NCBI GenBank assembly: GCA_021234155.1
Contig: JAJEKV010000188.1
Coordinates: 280,452-344,451 of the forward strand
Origin: Isoetes taiwanensis
Lineage: Eukaryota; Streptophyta; Lycopodiopsida; Isoetales; Isoetaceae
Direction of reading: 5' to 3'
Length of the DNA: 64,000 bases
The position numbers and the translations under genes were made by a program. The notes below the pieces were generated by a model, which saw only the letters and a program-made list of their open reading frames with translations, searched no databases and was not told the origin of the DNA. Positions 12,600 through 24,300 of this stretch are shown here, piece by piece. How positions within the stretch are numbered: the first letter of the stretch is position 1; every line of letters begins with the position of its first letter.

Positions 12600-14095
12600 G
12601 TGTACATAAAGATAGTTTTCACAAAAGAAATAATGGAGATGTCTTAATCAATAATTTCAACGCCTTCATTTTCACTACTTTCATACTGCCGCCGGATTCA
12701 TCTTCGCTCTAATCGCCGCTTTGATGATCCGCTCATATCCAGCTACAAAAGAAAAACAAAGGGTTATATGTCTACACTCTAACAAATACATGTACTATAT
12801 CTAACTAGAACACTTATACGCAATGCCTTCTTGTCTTCTTCTCCTCATCCTGCTACTTGCGCTTATGGCTTTCCTTTGACATCTATTAAGGATAATGCTC
12901 CTTGCCTACGTAATCTTGTGCTATGTGCTACAACATTTATAATTGAATAAAAAGTTAATGCCAAGTAATGCCTTACATGTATATTTTCAAATTATGATTC
13001 TTAAAATTGAAATTGTGGTAATTTTGTTTCCGAACACGCCCTTCATCACTTTCAAGCGGACCCATTTCTTCCATCCCTCCAATCTCCTTAACTTAAATGA
13101 CCTCTTCACTAGATAGCCCCTAAAGTAGCATACTAAATATTGAAAATATAGGGTAGTTATAAGTATCATATAATTTACTTGATTTCAAACAAATAAGAAG
13201 TGATACTCACATAATTAGAGATGATCGACCTATCCCCTCAACCAAGACATTACGGTTTTTCTTCCTTGAGATGTCAAGCACTGCGACATGGTGCTCCACC
13301 TTCGCCAATTTGTGAAACTTTTTCCAAATTTCTTTGTTTTTTTAACAGATGAAGGCTTGATGTCAAACCTTTTCGTGGCTCCGCCTTAGGTAATCCCCTA
13401 CCAATATATAGAAGAAAATTAAAACTCTAGATAAGTCAAAGAAAAAAGATTTGGATAGGGTTTAGATCTAACCTCGTGATGATTCCATCTACGGCCCAAG
13501 TTGTTTCTAACACGCCCTTTCCTTTATTAAAACCAAAGACTAATTGATCCTTCCCAAGTGATTGATCACTTCTGCTTATGGCGCGAACTTAACTTGTCGC
13601 CAGCTTTAGATGTATCTCGTGGTGCTGATCCATCATTGAACTAGTGGCAACATCCATAAACTCTTTCATGCGATCGATGAATCTTTCCACCGTAGAACAC
13701 ACACCCAAGAGTCATATTTGGATAACACTTTATACCTATCAACAAGATAAAACAACACTCAAAAATAAATATGTACAAAGTTATACCTTCGGCACGCTTC
13801 AAATCTCCTAAAGCTCATACCATCGAGAATTTCCCCATGCCGCCGACATTCATTGCCTTCTCCCCATGTCTTGAAGTGCTTACTACCAATGGAAGACCTT
13901 CTCTTGGATTTCTTCGCTCGATGACTATGCTTCCATTTAATAGTTCATAAAGCACGCGGCCCTTTTGTTCCTCTCTCAGTTAACATTGACAAGATCTTTT
14001 GATAGCATCAGAGTCGGTGACACCTTTCTCCTTTCCTTTTCATTTTCCTTGCCGCTAGCCATGTTGAAACCCAAGTACATACAATAACAACAAGA
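12600..14095 (-). pseudogene. Decayed minus-strand coding sequence, not recognised
   Basis: Several stretches have coding character on the minus strand. 13815-13973 is open and reads EEQKGRVLYELLNG..VIERRNPREG, ending ..GKFSMV before a stop and GT. 13208-13337 reads KLAKVEHHVAVLDISRKKNR..EGIGRSSLIM, again ending at a stop beside GTGAG. An ATG at about 14059 opens MASGKENEKERRKV. The pieces look like exons separated by short introns. I cannot place the protein. Its position between the CACTA array and the Tnp2 gene makes a second CACTA gene (TnpA/Ptta-like) the first guess, unsupported by any motif. Confidence 0.35.
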
Positions 14096-14099
14096 ACAA

Positions 14100-16880
14100 T
14101 ATTAAAACTCCAACAATCTACAATGGCATTAAAACTCGCCAACAATGGCATCACCGGCTTATTTAAAGGAAATAAATAAACATATCCTGCTCAATCGTTG
14201 TTGAATTTCTTTCGTGTGTGAAGGAAGCATCTCGGCTGTCCTCTGATGTGACAATTTCTTAAGTGATATTAGGAACAATTTTGATAAAACCGCTCTCATG
14301 CAAGATTATCTTCAAGTACAAGTGGGAGGTGGATCTTAATAGAGAGCCTCGTAATAGCCTCCATGAAAATAGCCCTCTTTTACAATGCTAAGTTCGAAGA
14401 ATAAGGTCATAAAAACGCCTTCTCCATCCTGTTAACTATTATGACTGCTTAGCATCGCTGAAAAGTACAAGCAAGAGAAGGATGATATAATCAACCAAGG
14501 AAAGCTACATTAATTTTGGATCGCCAAAAAATGTATCCCAAAAGGCCGAGCATGTATCTCAAATGATATAACGCTTGAGCCGCATTTCTCTAGTCACTTT
14601 CTCCTGGGCTTTATGGAAAGCCATGTCCCTAACACGACATATCCTCCCGACCTCCTCCACTATGCTCAATCACAAAGATAAAAGCACCTATGTTTGGGAA
14701 ACTCCAGGGTGCTTTGGCATACCTCGAAAGTTGGAGTCATATCGAGGATTTTCAAATGCCAATTTTCTAGCGTAGTAGGATTTGATCCTCGGTCTCCTCG
14801 GCAGTGGGTGTCTTACTCCGATGGTCAAAATGCTGCCGCTACAACATAAGCCAGCTAGTTCACAGGGGGACGCTGGAATTTGCTCAGAGGTTGAAGTCCT
14901 TAGTCGCGTTCATGATTCCTTGCATAGGTGGGGGGATTTTGATTGGCAAGGTGGCAACCCGAGCCAGAGCTCGGTGTTGAAACACGAAAGTGATTGGAAC
15001 TTTTGGTAATTGCCTTTTTCTTGCAAGAAAATGCCCATTCTCTCCAAGCCAATGCTCCAAAGATTCCCGACATTTGGGAACATTTACTTGGCACTGAAAG
15101 TATGCCCAGAGTGGCCGTGATAGCCGAGAAACCCAACCTCCCATAGGAAACAATGGCTCGCTTATGTGCTCATGGCAAGTCGGGTTTTAATGGTTTTAAT
15201 GGTACCCAATGGGGTTCGAGAATTAAAGCAATCAAGGAATTGAGGATGGTCGGAAAGCGAACGCATGTAGAGTACGTAGTGTTATTTTTCTTTTCTTCTC
15301 GCCGTAGTTAATTTTACCCTCTCTATTCTTTCACTCTATTCATTATTCCCATGACCCCAAGTCGTTGAGTCCCATTTGCCTGCCAGTCATCTGCTATGTT
15401 CCCTATAATGTCTCAATATTCCCTACAATATGCAAGTTGCGTGATGAGATTGTGCCGCGGCCTCAAAGGCTCAAGGTAGCATTTAATGCATGCAACTACC
15501 CAAAGAATCATAAAGGTAAGGCAACCTTCCTACTTCCATCGCAGTATGCAAGGATGCATGATTTTAAACTCGCAGGCATGTTTCAAACTCCGTGAGTGGC
15601 TTAACTCTCTCTATTTCTCTCATCTACCATTCTCACACTCAATCTAGCAATTACCGTCAAATCTAGTATGTAAATGCAAAATAATGCAAAAATTCCGTGA
15701 GGATCTAACAAGCTTTAGTTTGCATAAGTAAGATACCTTGGGAACAAGATTGACAATCTTACTAGGCCGCAGAATAGAAGATACCGCACTAATAACGCAA
15801 GGATATCGCATCAATGAGAAATAAGTAAGGACAAAACGTACATTTAATAATGAGACATTCAAAACTATAGGCCACACTTATACAACGAACCGTGAGCGCT
15901 TTTCTCGCCACAACCCTCGATGAGAATTTATTTTGAATAACTCATAGAACGAGATGCAAACCGTAAGCATGTTGAATAAACTCGATGGCAGGATGGAGTT
16001 AGGAAACTTTATTTCAAAAACAATAGGAGAAGTGCCAAACAAAAAAATGCAAAACCAGACATCCCCTCGATAATCGAATTTGCAAATGAACTTACCGATC
16101 CGTGAAAGTTGTGCTCGTTCCCGTGAATGGTTCCCCCGTGGTCGCGTGATCTCCTTGAAAGGGCTCTTGTGTTTGATCGCCTTGAACAACAAAAAATAAA
16201 TAATGCCTAAGTTAGTTGTTAGTTTTAGCAAAAAGTTGCCAAAAAAAAATCGATGCCGACACCTAAACCGCACCGCTTTCTCTTCTAGCATCGATTCTTC
16301 TATCGCTTGTTCTTTCATTTGGTCATTTCAAAGACATCATGAGGAGGAGGAGGCGGCCTTAGGATCGATTCTTTGTTTTCTTGATTTTTAGAGTGGTTGA
16401 CATTGATTAGGGAACTGAACGGCAAAAAATTCATGTGCATTTGATAAATGCAAAGGACTTAAAATTTCGCCACATTGTTTTGTCACTATTAGAACTATTA
16501 GATTTTTTGGACTTAATTAGATTTTGGACATTAGATTTTAAACTTAACTATTAGATTATCCCTAAGTATGTTTTGAGTATGTTTAAGGTCCTATTAATGA
16601 GAAACACATGGCCCAAAAGGACCTAGCCTATCGAATATTCTAAGCTTGAGAATGAATTCATTTTCTAATGGAAACCCACATGGGAATGTCATACTCATTA
16701 GGCACAAAACAATGCTTAGCCTAATCACGTTAGCTTCTAGTTATATGTTTGGGTAGTAAATGACTCGAGAAATGGCCCTACTCATTAGGCATAAAAAATG
16801 AAGCCTTTGAGAGTTAGAGATTGTCCAAATATAATGTATCATGCAAGATAGTTGATATGCTCTCAAAATTGGATTGAACT
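14100..16880. other. No gene recognised
   Basis: Open frames here (146 codons on the minus strand at 15878-16318; 76 codons on the plus strand at 15365-15595) have no recognisable domains and no convincing splice chain. They may be internal sequence of the CACTA element or separate old insertions. Confidence 0.35.
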
Positions 16881-16886
16881 TCCTAA

Positions 16887-16976
16887 CAAATGTATTTCTT
16901 GTGAAATAGGCAAATGTATTTCTTGTGAAATAGGCAAATTAGTAGGCAAATGTATTTTTGTGAAATAGGCAAATGT
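16887..16976. repeat. 24-bp minisatellite
   Basis: The unit GCAAATGTATTTCTTGTGAA followed by ATAG is repeated about four times, the third copy preceded by a short ATTAGTAG interruption. Confidence 0.8.
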
Positions 16977-17035
16977 CTCTCGAAGTTCTTACCCTTTCCA
17001 TCTAATGTAAAGCTAATATTTTTATGTTTATGAAG

Positions 17036-17190
17036 ATGGCCTCTAGTAGAAACACAAATGTTACATCATCAAGTGAGTCAAGTGAATCGAAGTTCATCAA
17101 GTGGAAACGCAAGTGCCGCATCATCAAGTGAGTCAACTCAATCGAAAAGTGTGGCCTTCAAGAAAGAAAAGAATACAGCTTTTACTCGGC
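17036..17190 (+). CDS. Serine-rich coding-like segment with an internal duplication
   Basis: An ATG at about 17036 opens MASSRNTNVTSSSESSESKF. The DNA contains two ~47-bp copies of AGTAGAAACACAAATG..ATCATCAAGTGAGTCAA (17046 and 17099), so the Ser-rich tract is duplicated. The frame then breaks. It may be the N-terminus of the SET-like sequence that follows, but no continuous gene model can be drawn. Confidence 0.3.
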
Positions 17191-17561
17191 CGAAAACAAC
17201 GGTTAGCTTGGTTTTGTTATAGTTTTTCCATAAAACAACATCTTAATAATGCATGTATTAATTAAACGCAAGATGGACTCTTCCCTCTTCACACTCAAGT
17301 AGGGGTGCACGATCGAGAATATAAGACTCGAAGATCCAAAGATTATATCAGGCCAAATGGCCTTGTTGGTGTCTCACGGTGTCCGGTTCGAAAAAGTTGG
17401 AGTACAAAGGTTAGAGAAGATCATAAAATAAGGTTTGGGTGGTGTCAAGATGCAATCACTGATTCTTTTGAACGACGGATGGAGCCCCGATGAGGTATCA
17501 AACTCTTTTCTTTATAATCAAATTATTGGCCATGTTAGAATTTATTTAGTTTTGCAAAGAC

Positions 17562-18400
17562 ATGAGGGGGTTGCACAAGAACACACAAATTGCACGCGAA
17601 CATCGAATCGTATCTCCTTCCACATCCTCATCTACACCACCTAGGGTTCGGGTTTCAGAATGTCGTGAAACGGAGTACCTCCTCGAAAGTGATAGAGAAA
17701 GAATGGTAGTAGAGACTCCACAAGTACGAGGGGACGGACAAGGGGAGCATCTGCAAAGACTTTCAATCAAGGCTTGGTTTAGCACAAATGAATATTCTCT
17801 TGCACATGTCAACGAGACTGTCTTAGGAATGCAATTATTCCATTCAATCGTAAAGTATTTGGTTGTTGGGAAGGACAACTCGCACTTATGTTGGAAGAAT
17901 TCATTTATTGGGGACGCCGATATATGATTGCGCCATCCGTAAAAATTCTGAGGCGGTGAAGGGGTTTATATATTTTAGAAAAGTGTATGTGGAAATCTTG
18001 AAAATCCGACGACTCTAATGGCATATGGAGGGCCCGAATATAGTTGGGGTGTTTGGTTAAGATTAGCATCATTCATGCCTAGCATGTCTCCACTATGGTC
18101 TAGTAAAGAATTGGTGCCAATTGGCAAAAAAAGGAAGGAAGATGGAGAAGATGTGGCACCATCCGACAAGATTTACATAGATGGGCCCCCTAGTGTGCAT
18201 GGAAATATTGCTGGTCTTATTAATAGTTCACATGGTCATCCGAGTTGTCTAATGCTATTTTTGAGGAGACGGATATTCATGATTCCAAATACATGAATGG
18301 CCATTCTAGATTTTATGTGCATTTGCGCTTATTAAAAAATTTGAAACCAGGGATGAGATTTTTATTAACTATAGTTTTCAACGACCCATACCAACTCAAG
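17562..18400 (+). pseudogene. SET-domain-like protein fragment inside the CACTA region
   Basis: SET domains transfer methyl groups from S-adenosylmethionine to lysine, usually on histones. A first open segment (17562-17927) is unassigned. A second (18018-18296) ends KIYIDGPPSVHGNIAGLINSS, matching the GN.A.FINHS-type motif of SET domains. After small frame breaks, 18351-18385 gives KPGDEIFINYSF, corresponding to the GEELT.DY motif at the end of the domain. Spacing between the two motifs (about 50 codons) fits a SET domain. The canonical NHS is NSS, and at least two frameshifts are present, so this copy is unlikely to make an active enzyme. Assignment rests on the two motifs. Confidence 0.55.
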
Positions 18401-18776
18401 ACGTAGGGAGCTAAACTGGTGCCCTCATTGTTCCACTAGGGAGGCCAAAAAGAAAAGCTATGTGAAGAAAAAACTTTGTGACTATTAGAAATTAGATTTA
18501 TGATTAACTAAAAAATTTTGTTTTTATTTTCTATTACCTTTATATGTCCAAATACTATTGGAAGTGTCTAATGCAATTGCTCCATTAATCATATGATATT
18601 CTATTGTTGGAAATATTCTTTTGGATTTTAACTTTTTGTAGGCTCGAAATAGGGGATTAGGAGGACAAAATTGCATACTTTGTAATTGCATAATGCTTTG
18701 CATGATGATTATTCCCTTCTAGAATATTGAATATCAATATAACAAGTTTTGCTAGTTTAATAAATGTTGCACTAAT

Positions 18777-21700
18777 GTGGCAATATTGCAGCTTCATCAA
18801 GAGTCTACATCAAGCTCTGAACCAACATCTGCAACAGGAAATGAGATCCCAGAGACCGGTTTAATTGAAGCTATTGACAATTATTACCCTGTTATAGATG
18901 GAGATAATGATGATGCCAATGAGGAGGCCAACGATGAAGGCAATAAAGAAGATGCAAGTATTCTAAAAGATGAGGCAGTAAAACCACTATATCCCTGGGG
19001 CTAGGATGTCACGCCTTGCAACATGCTTGCTAATCCTAAATATTCAAAGACAAATTTGCATGGAGTAATAATAGTGTAACCGAGCTATTTAGGTATGTTA
19101 TTTGTTTGAATGAGTTATTTTCTTATGAATTCATTTAGGTGATGACTGCATTTTATTTTGTAGCTTGCTAAGTAAGATACTACCTAGTGGTCATTGTCTT
19201 CCCGAAACAAGGAGAGAAGCAAGAGAAATTTTATGCGCATTAGGGTTGGAATATAATTGCATTCATGCCCGCCCAAACGATTGTGTATTGTACCTTTAAT
19301 GCATATGCAACATTACATGAGTGTCCAAAATGCAAGGAGCCACGCTATAAGATGGATATGAAGAAGAAAAAATGTTCCTAGAAAAGTTTTGCGGCACATG
19401 CCCATAATTCCATCGCCTACAATACATGTTTCGTTTCTCCATCTTTGTCTCAGATTAATGGATTTCCATGTGACACATCGGTAATGGAATTATAAGAATA
19501 CCAAATGATGGAGAAGCTATGAAACACATAGAAGATAAGTGGAGGGTATTCAAGGATGAACCACGCAATTTACGCCTTTGCTATTGGAATGGATGGAATT
19601 TTCCCTTTGGAACGCTATCGCCAAAACATAGTGTGTGGCCCATAGTTGTGGTCAACTACAATATTCCACCATGGATGGCAACTAAAGCCGGACATTTGAT
19701 GTTGACACTTGTTGTTCCGTGTTTGTCCTTATTACATTTCAATATGTCATTTTCACAAGTTTTATTTATTTCATACTATTATCGTAAGCATCAAGTAAAG
19801 AACATGGATGTGTACATTGAACCACTCATAGAAGAATTAGAGATATTATGGCAAGGCATCCAAATGTACGACATAGTAAGGACGCCACATCGCTCACATT
19901 ACATGCAATATGTTGCTTCACGACACATGATTATCCCGGTTTTAGTGTTGCTTCCGGTATGTCTTTTAAATACCAATGCTCTTTTTATTAAATGCTAACT
20001 CATTATCTACATATAGGTTTGCAAACAAGTGGAATGAATAGTTGCCCATCATGTGGAACCGATTTGAGTTGTTATCGCCCAAGCACCTTAACAAGCAAAT
20101 ATATCATGGACACAAAAGTACCTACCATGCAATCACCCTATGCGAGGATCAAATGCTACTAAGCTTAATCGACGCCAGAGGACACCCAAGGATTGGTTAG
20201 AAACATGGACTATGGCGCTGAATCACAAGGTGCTTCAATGATGATGATGTTATACCACCACCGTGCATGAAACGCTTATCCATATTTTATCGGCTTGAAT
20301 ATTGGCCGTAACTAAAACTTGTGCACCTACTGATCCTATGCATGTCTTCAAAAATGTTGGACAATCACTGAGACATTTGACCTGGGATTGGGAGAAATTA
20401 AGTGTTAGAAGAGACTTACAAGATTGTAACATAATGCGCACCTTATGGCCTATTGAAGAGGAGGGCAAAGCCATTATGTTACCCAAGGCACCGTGGGTTC
20501 TAAGTAAATCGTGAGGCATTGCAAGTGACTAATATTATATCCAAAATGCGACTCCTACCGGCTATGGTGCGTCACTCACGAAAGCCTTCACAAAAGATGG
20601 TGATCTTAGCGGGTTAAAGTCCCATGATTGGCACAAATTTATACACAGTATTAATTTTGTATTAATTATCTTGTTGGATATTTCTTCATTATGTGTTTTT
20701 GTTTGTTGTAGCACATTCTTCCATGTGCAATTGAGAATTGTCTTACAAGTAACATACGTGACATTATATATCGACTTGGAAAGTTTGCAAGGTATGGTTT
20801 AAAAACTTTGTTAGTAGTTTGTTTTCAATTTTGTTGTTAACAACTACCAATTTTGTGTATAGATGGGTCTCAATGAAAGAGATTAGCTTAGATGACATTT
20901 CAAGAATGGAGGTTGAGATAGTTGAGCTTCTTGTGCATGATGGAGAAATAGCTTCCTACAAGTTTTTTTGACCTTCAAGTACACTTATTGGTTCATCTAC
21001 CAGAAGAAATCCGGCTTCTTGGACCAGCTCCAAGTCGGTGGATGTTTTTTTTAGAACGGTACATGAAAGTTTTGAAAGGATACATCCGGCAAATGGCTAG
21101 GCCTGAGGGGTCCATGACCGAGGGTCACTTGCTTCATGAAACATTGTTCTTTTTAAGTGAAGCCACAATTTCAATACACAAAGATGCACCAAAGATTTGG
21201 AATGGTGAGGAAGATAAGGAAGTAGCAGAAGAAGTCTTGCAAGGTCATGGAGTGCAACGCAAATTGAACGAGGAAATGTTTGAAGAAATAAATAAGTTTG
21301 TAATACGTAATACTGATAGTCTTGATAAGTAGATGGCCAGGCAAGATTTTGCACATAATAGCATACATCATGGCCGAAAACGTGTTCTATATCCAGAATC
21401 ATTGGAAGAATTGCCTGAGGATATGACTCGTGATTGGTTGCTTGAAGCAATGGAAAATGCACGAGATAATGGAGAGGATGTTCCAAAGGATGACTTCAAT
21501 ATAGCACTTGGATGCGTTAAGAAGGTATAACTTTCTATTTATTGGTAATGTTTACTACATACATATGATTTGCTTTCTCATATCCTGTAAAATGCAGGCT
21601 CGTTTCCACAATTCCATGTGGGCTTATAGAAATCATCTTCGAACTATAGAGGTCGATAAAGGTCGTCTGACAAATGACTGTGGAATTGCTTGTCAATTTG

Positions 21701-22096
21701 AACAAAAAAGCCAAGCTAGTCAACGTGATCGGCAAACCGCTTATGGGTGATCTTAATTATGTTGGGCAAATCACCAATATTATTGATGTTGACTTCCGCT
21801 TCATTTCATGTAACTATATTGAAGGCAAAGTGGTTCAAAGTTATTTATAGAGGCGTAAATAAGACCGCGGAGATCACATCCTTCGGGTTTCTACTGAGAT
21901 TGATTCAACACGCATTCTTGGAGAAATGAACGAACCATTTGTTTACCCTAAACAAGTTGAAATGTGTTTTCTTTTTACCGAAAACCCCCAAGAACCCAAG
22001 GTGGTGGATTGTGGTTCATGTTGTACCCAGCGCAGACGCCTTATTGATACTATCGCATTAGAGCTCAATGATGAGCATGAAGGAGATGGTTGATGG
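18777..22096 (+). pseudogene. tnp2: CACTA transposase, Tnp2 family (with DUF4218 and DUF4216-like regions)
   Basis: Tnp2 proteins cut and paste CACTA elements. In order: an acidic N-terminus (18777-19004) ending VKPLYPG; a likely intron (GTATGT at about 19093 to TAG at about 19163); LPSGHCLPETRREAREILCA..IHARPNDCVLY (19166-19300); the catalytic-region signature FGTLSPKHSVWPIVVVNYNI..PPWM (19600-19680) and DVYIEPLIEELEILW (19809-19853); DPMHVFKNVGQ (20334); LSGLKSHDWHKF (20609); the DUF4218-like VHLPEEIRLLGP..RWMFFLERYMKVLKGY..MARPEGSM (20980-21120); and a C-terminal segment with FVYPKQVEMCFL (about 21938). The order and content match plant CACTA transposases. Several introns seem retained. 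Stops and frameshifts, for example around 19000 and 19380, indicate decay. Confidence 0.8.
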
Positions 22097-22119
22097 TATC
22101 TTTACATTCTTGAAGACAC

Positions 22120-22851
22120 TTTTATCAAATCATCTACAAAGTCACTTTATTGTCACTTTACACTCACTTTTTATCACTTATTCTCACTCTTTTGTCACAT
22201 TTGGGTCATTTCATTGGCATATTGTGATAGTATTTATATCATTTCTTTATCACTACTTTTGTTATTATAAAGTCAGGTCTATTGTCACATTTCGGCAAAT
22301 ACTTTTGTCAAAACTATATCAATCTATAGTCACAATTTTGTCATCTAAATAGTAATGCTATAGTCGATTTATATCATTTTTTTGTCACCGTCTTCGTCAT
22401 TATTAAGTCAATTTATTGTCACATTCTTGATATATGGTTTTGTCAGAACCATGTCAGTCTAGTGTCATATGATAGTCATCATTTTGTCGCTTTTTTGGCA
22501 CTATTTTTTGTCATTATTAAGTCAATTTATTGTCACATTCTTGACATACGGTTTTGTCGTAACCATGTCGCCTAGTGTCATATGATAGTCATCATTTTGT
22601 CGCTTTTTTTTGTCATTATTTGTATCATTATTAAGTCAATTTATTGTCACATTCTTGACATACGGTTTTGTCAGAACCATGTCAGTCTAGTGTCATATGA
22701 TAGTCAACATTTTGTCACTTTTTTTTGTCACTATTGTGGCTCTCCATTGTCATAACTATTGTCATTTGGATGTCACTAATTTTGTCACAGTTATTGTCAC
22801 TTTTGTATCAGTTTTTTGACATGTTATTTTACTGACAAAAAAAGTGACAAT
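22120..22851. repeat. Right CACTA subterminal array (TTTTGTCA motifs)
   Basis: Dozens of (T)TTGTCA(C/T) motifs, mostly in one orientation, run from the end of the transposase to the terminus. Near the very end the orientation is mixed (TGACAAAAAAAGTGACAAT at about 22833). In characterised CACTA elements such arrays bind the element's own DNA-binding protein. Confidence 0.75.
22380..22735. repeat. Three tandem ~115-bp repeats within the right array
   Basis: The block ATTAAGTCAATTTATTGTCA..CATACGGTTTTGTC..CTAGTGTCATATGATAGTCA appears three times in tandem (starting about 22394, 22518 and 22630). Copies 1 and 3 read CAGAACCATGTCAGTCTAG where copy 2 reads CGTAACCATGTCGCCTAG. Confidence 0.8.
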
Positions 22852-22873
22852 AAACCACTGTTCTCTTGTAGTG
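22852..22873 (-). repeat. Right CACTA terminus
   Basis: The complement begins CACTACAAGAGAACAGTGG, the classical CACTA start. It sits exactly at the outer edge of the subterminal array. The next three bases (CGA) are the expected target duplication, but the partner cannot be checked without a left end. Confidence 0.8.
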
Positions 22874-22875
22874 CG

Positions 22876-24300
22876 ATGAAAACTAAATACTGGAGATTTT
22901 TGCTAAGCAAAGGGGCCCAAATAACCTGACCAGCACTTATGTCTTTTGGGATGCCCTGAACTACCTGGACAACGCTGCTGAGCCACAGAAAAATAAGTGA
23001 TAGCACAATGCAAGGAGTATGCATTTTTAGTGGCATACCTGCTAATATTGGCTACTGCGTTAAGTGGCCATCCCTTTCCCGAATAACTCTCACCCCAGTC
23101 TTCCATCCAATCTCCACACCTTTCCATGTCCCAGCTTTACCTTCCTTATTAAGGATACTAGCTTCACTGCATCCTGGACCAAAAACAGGCCCTGCTTGCG
23201 GTAAGTTCTTCTCCAATATATGCAATGTATTCCTCGTCACGACTCCAAGAAATGCCTTCAAACCTACAGAGTTGCCAATTAAATCAACATGCCCATTGTA
23301 TGGGAAACAAATAAGAGATGTTCATTTACTGCTCAAAGTACAATTTGCTATAGGAAATTATAGATTCTTTGCTCATCAACAGAGGCTACACCTAGGATCA
23401 ATCACTAGGATTACCATTTGGTCGGTGAATATGCGCACCACTTCGGTATCACATGTCCAGTGTATAATGAGATAGAAAGTTCATCTGGCAGTCCCTAAAG
23501 CACAGAAGCTTGTAAGAGTCAGGAATTCATTTATTTTAATGAGCGGTCCTACTCAGATGCCAGGATCCCCACATCAAGTGTTTAGTCTCTGTTATTAGGC
23601 CTGCAAAAAACAATAAACATTGTTTGGAGAAAGATCCATTGCATTCATGTTTTAATCTAAAACAATTGTTCAAATGTAAGTGCATGCAAATATACCTGTC
23701 TGCATGGCGAATAATTCAGAGTTATAATTGTTGGGCCATTCATATGGATATAACTGACTATACACAGAGGACTCCACTATAGCGACATATCTCATCACTT
23801 TTTACAAGCACCATAAGACACAATGCTCCTGACTTTCTTGGGATCTAGTAATATAAGCAAGTAACTGTCACAGCCGAGTTAGGGTACTGGAAGACCATGG
23901 AACCTGCATAAGACATGATGGACAATCAGAAAATGCTATGGGTTACTGTATGCACACGTCTTCATGACGTGCTGTATCTAAAATGGCAAGGGAATGTCAC
24001 GAGAAGCAGAAGCTTTACCTGCTATATTGTTAACAAAATTGCAGAAGCTTTACCGAGCCACAGGAGATTTCACTTGGCTAACAAAATACCGGTGCTGCCA
24101 GGAGTTTGGACCATGGAGACACATATAAAAATACTTTTCTTCACAAAATCCAGTATATTTATGAAATGGGCATGCAAACGCCCTATGTCCAAGAGGAAAA
24201 ACCATCCGGCGGTTTAATCTGCCGCATGCCATTGGCCGTCGATGATCCCCGCGGAGTTAGATATGGATGGAAGGAGCAGCAAAGAAATGCGGTTTAGGGC
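22876..24300 (-). pseudogene. Exon-like fragments of an unrecognised gene
   Basis: Reading the minus strand, several short open blocks are preceded by AG. One (about 23261 down to 23052) reads GLKAFLGVVTRNTLHILEKN, then QAGPVFGPGCSEAS..NKEGKAGTWKGVEIGWKTG. Another around 23500-23420 reads LPDELSISLYTGHVIPKWCA. These have the amino-acid character of real exons, but I do not recognise the protein and cannot join the blocks reliably. The region begins directly outside the CACTA terminus, so it may be the sequence into which that element inserted. Confidence 0.35.

Larger units (their letters stand above)
11785..22873 (+). mobile_element. Large CACTA (En/Spm) transposon, left end not resolved
   Basis: The right end is firm: a Tnp2-type transposase is followed by a TTTTGTCA-rich subterminal array and a terminus whose complement begins CACTACAAGAGAACAGTGG. 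The left end is inferred from a second TTTTGTCA-rich array at 11.8-12.5 kb, where CCACTGCTTTGTCATTTTTG at about 11814 loosely resembles the inner part of the right terminus. A CACTAC terminus is not visible there. Autonomous plant CACTA elements of this size, with a second gene besides the transposase, are known. If the left array belongs to another element, this one begins somewhere between 12.5 and 18.7 kb. Confidence 0.5.
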
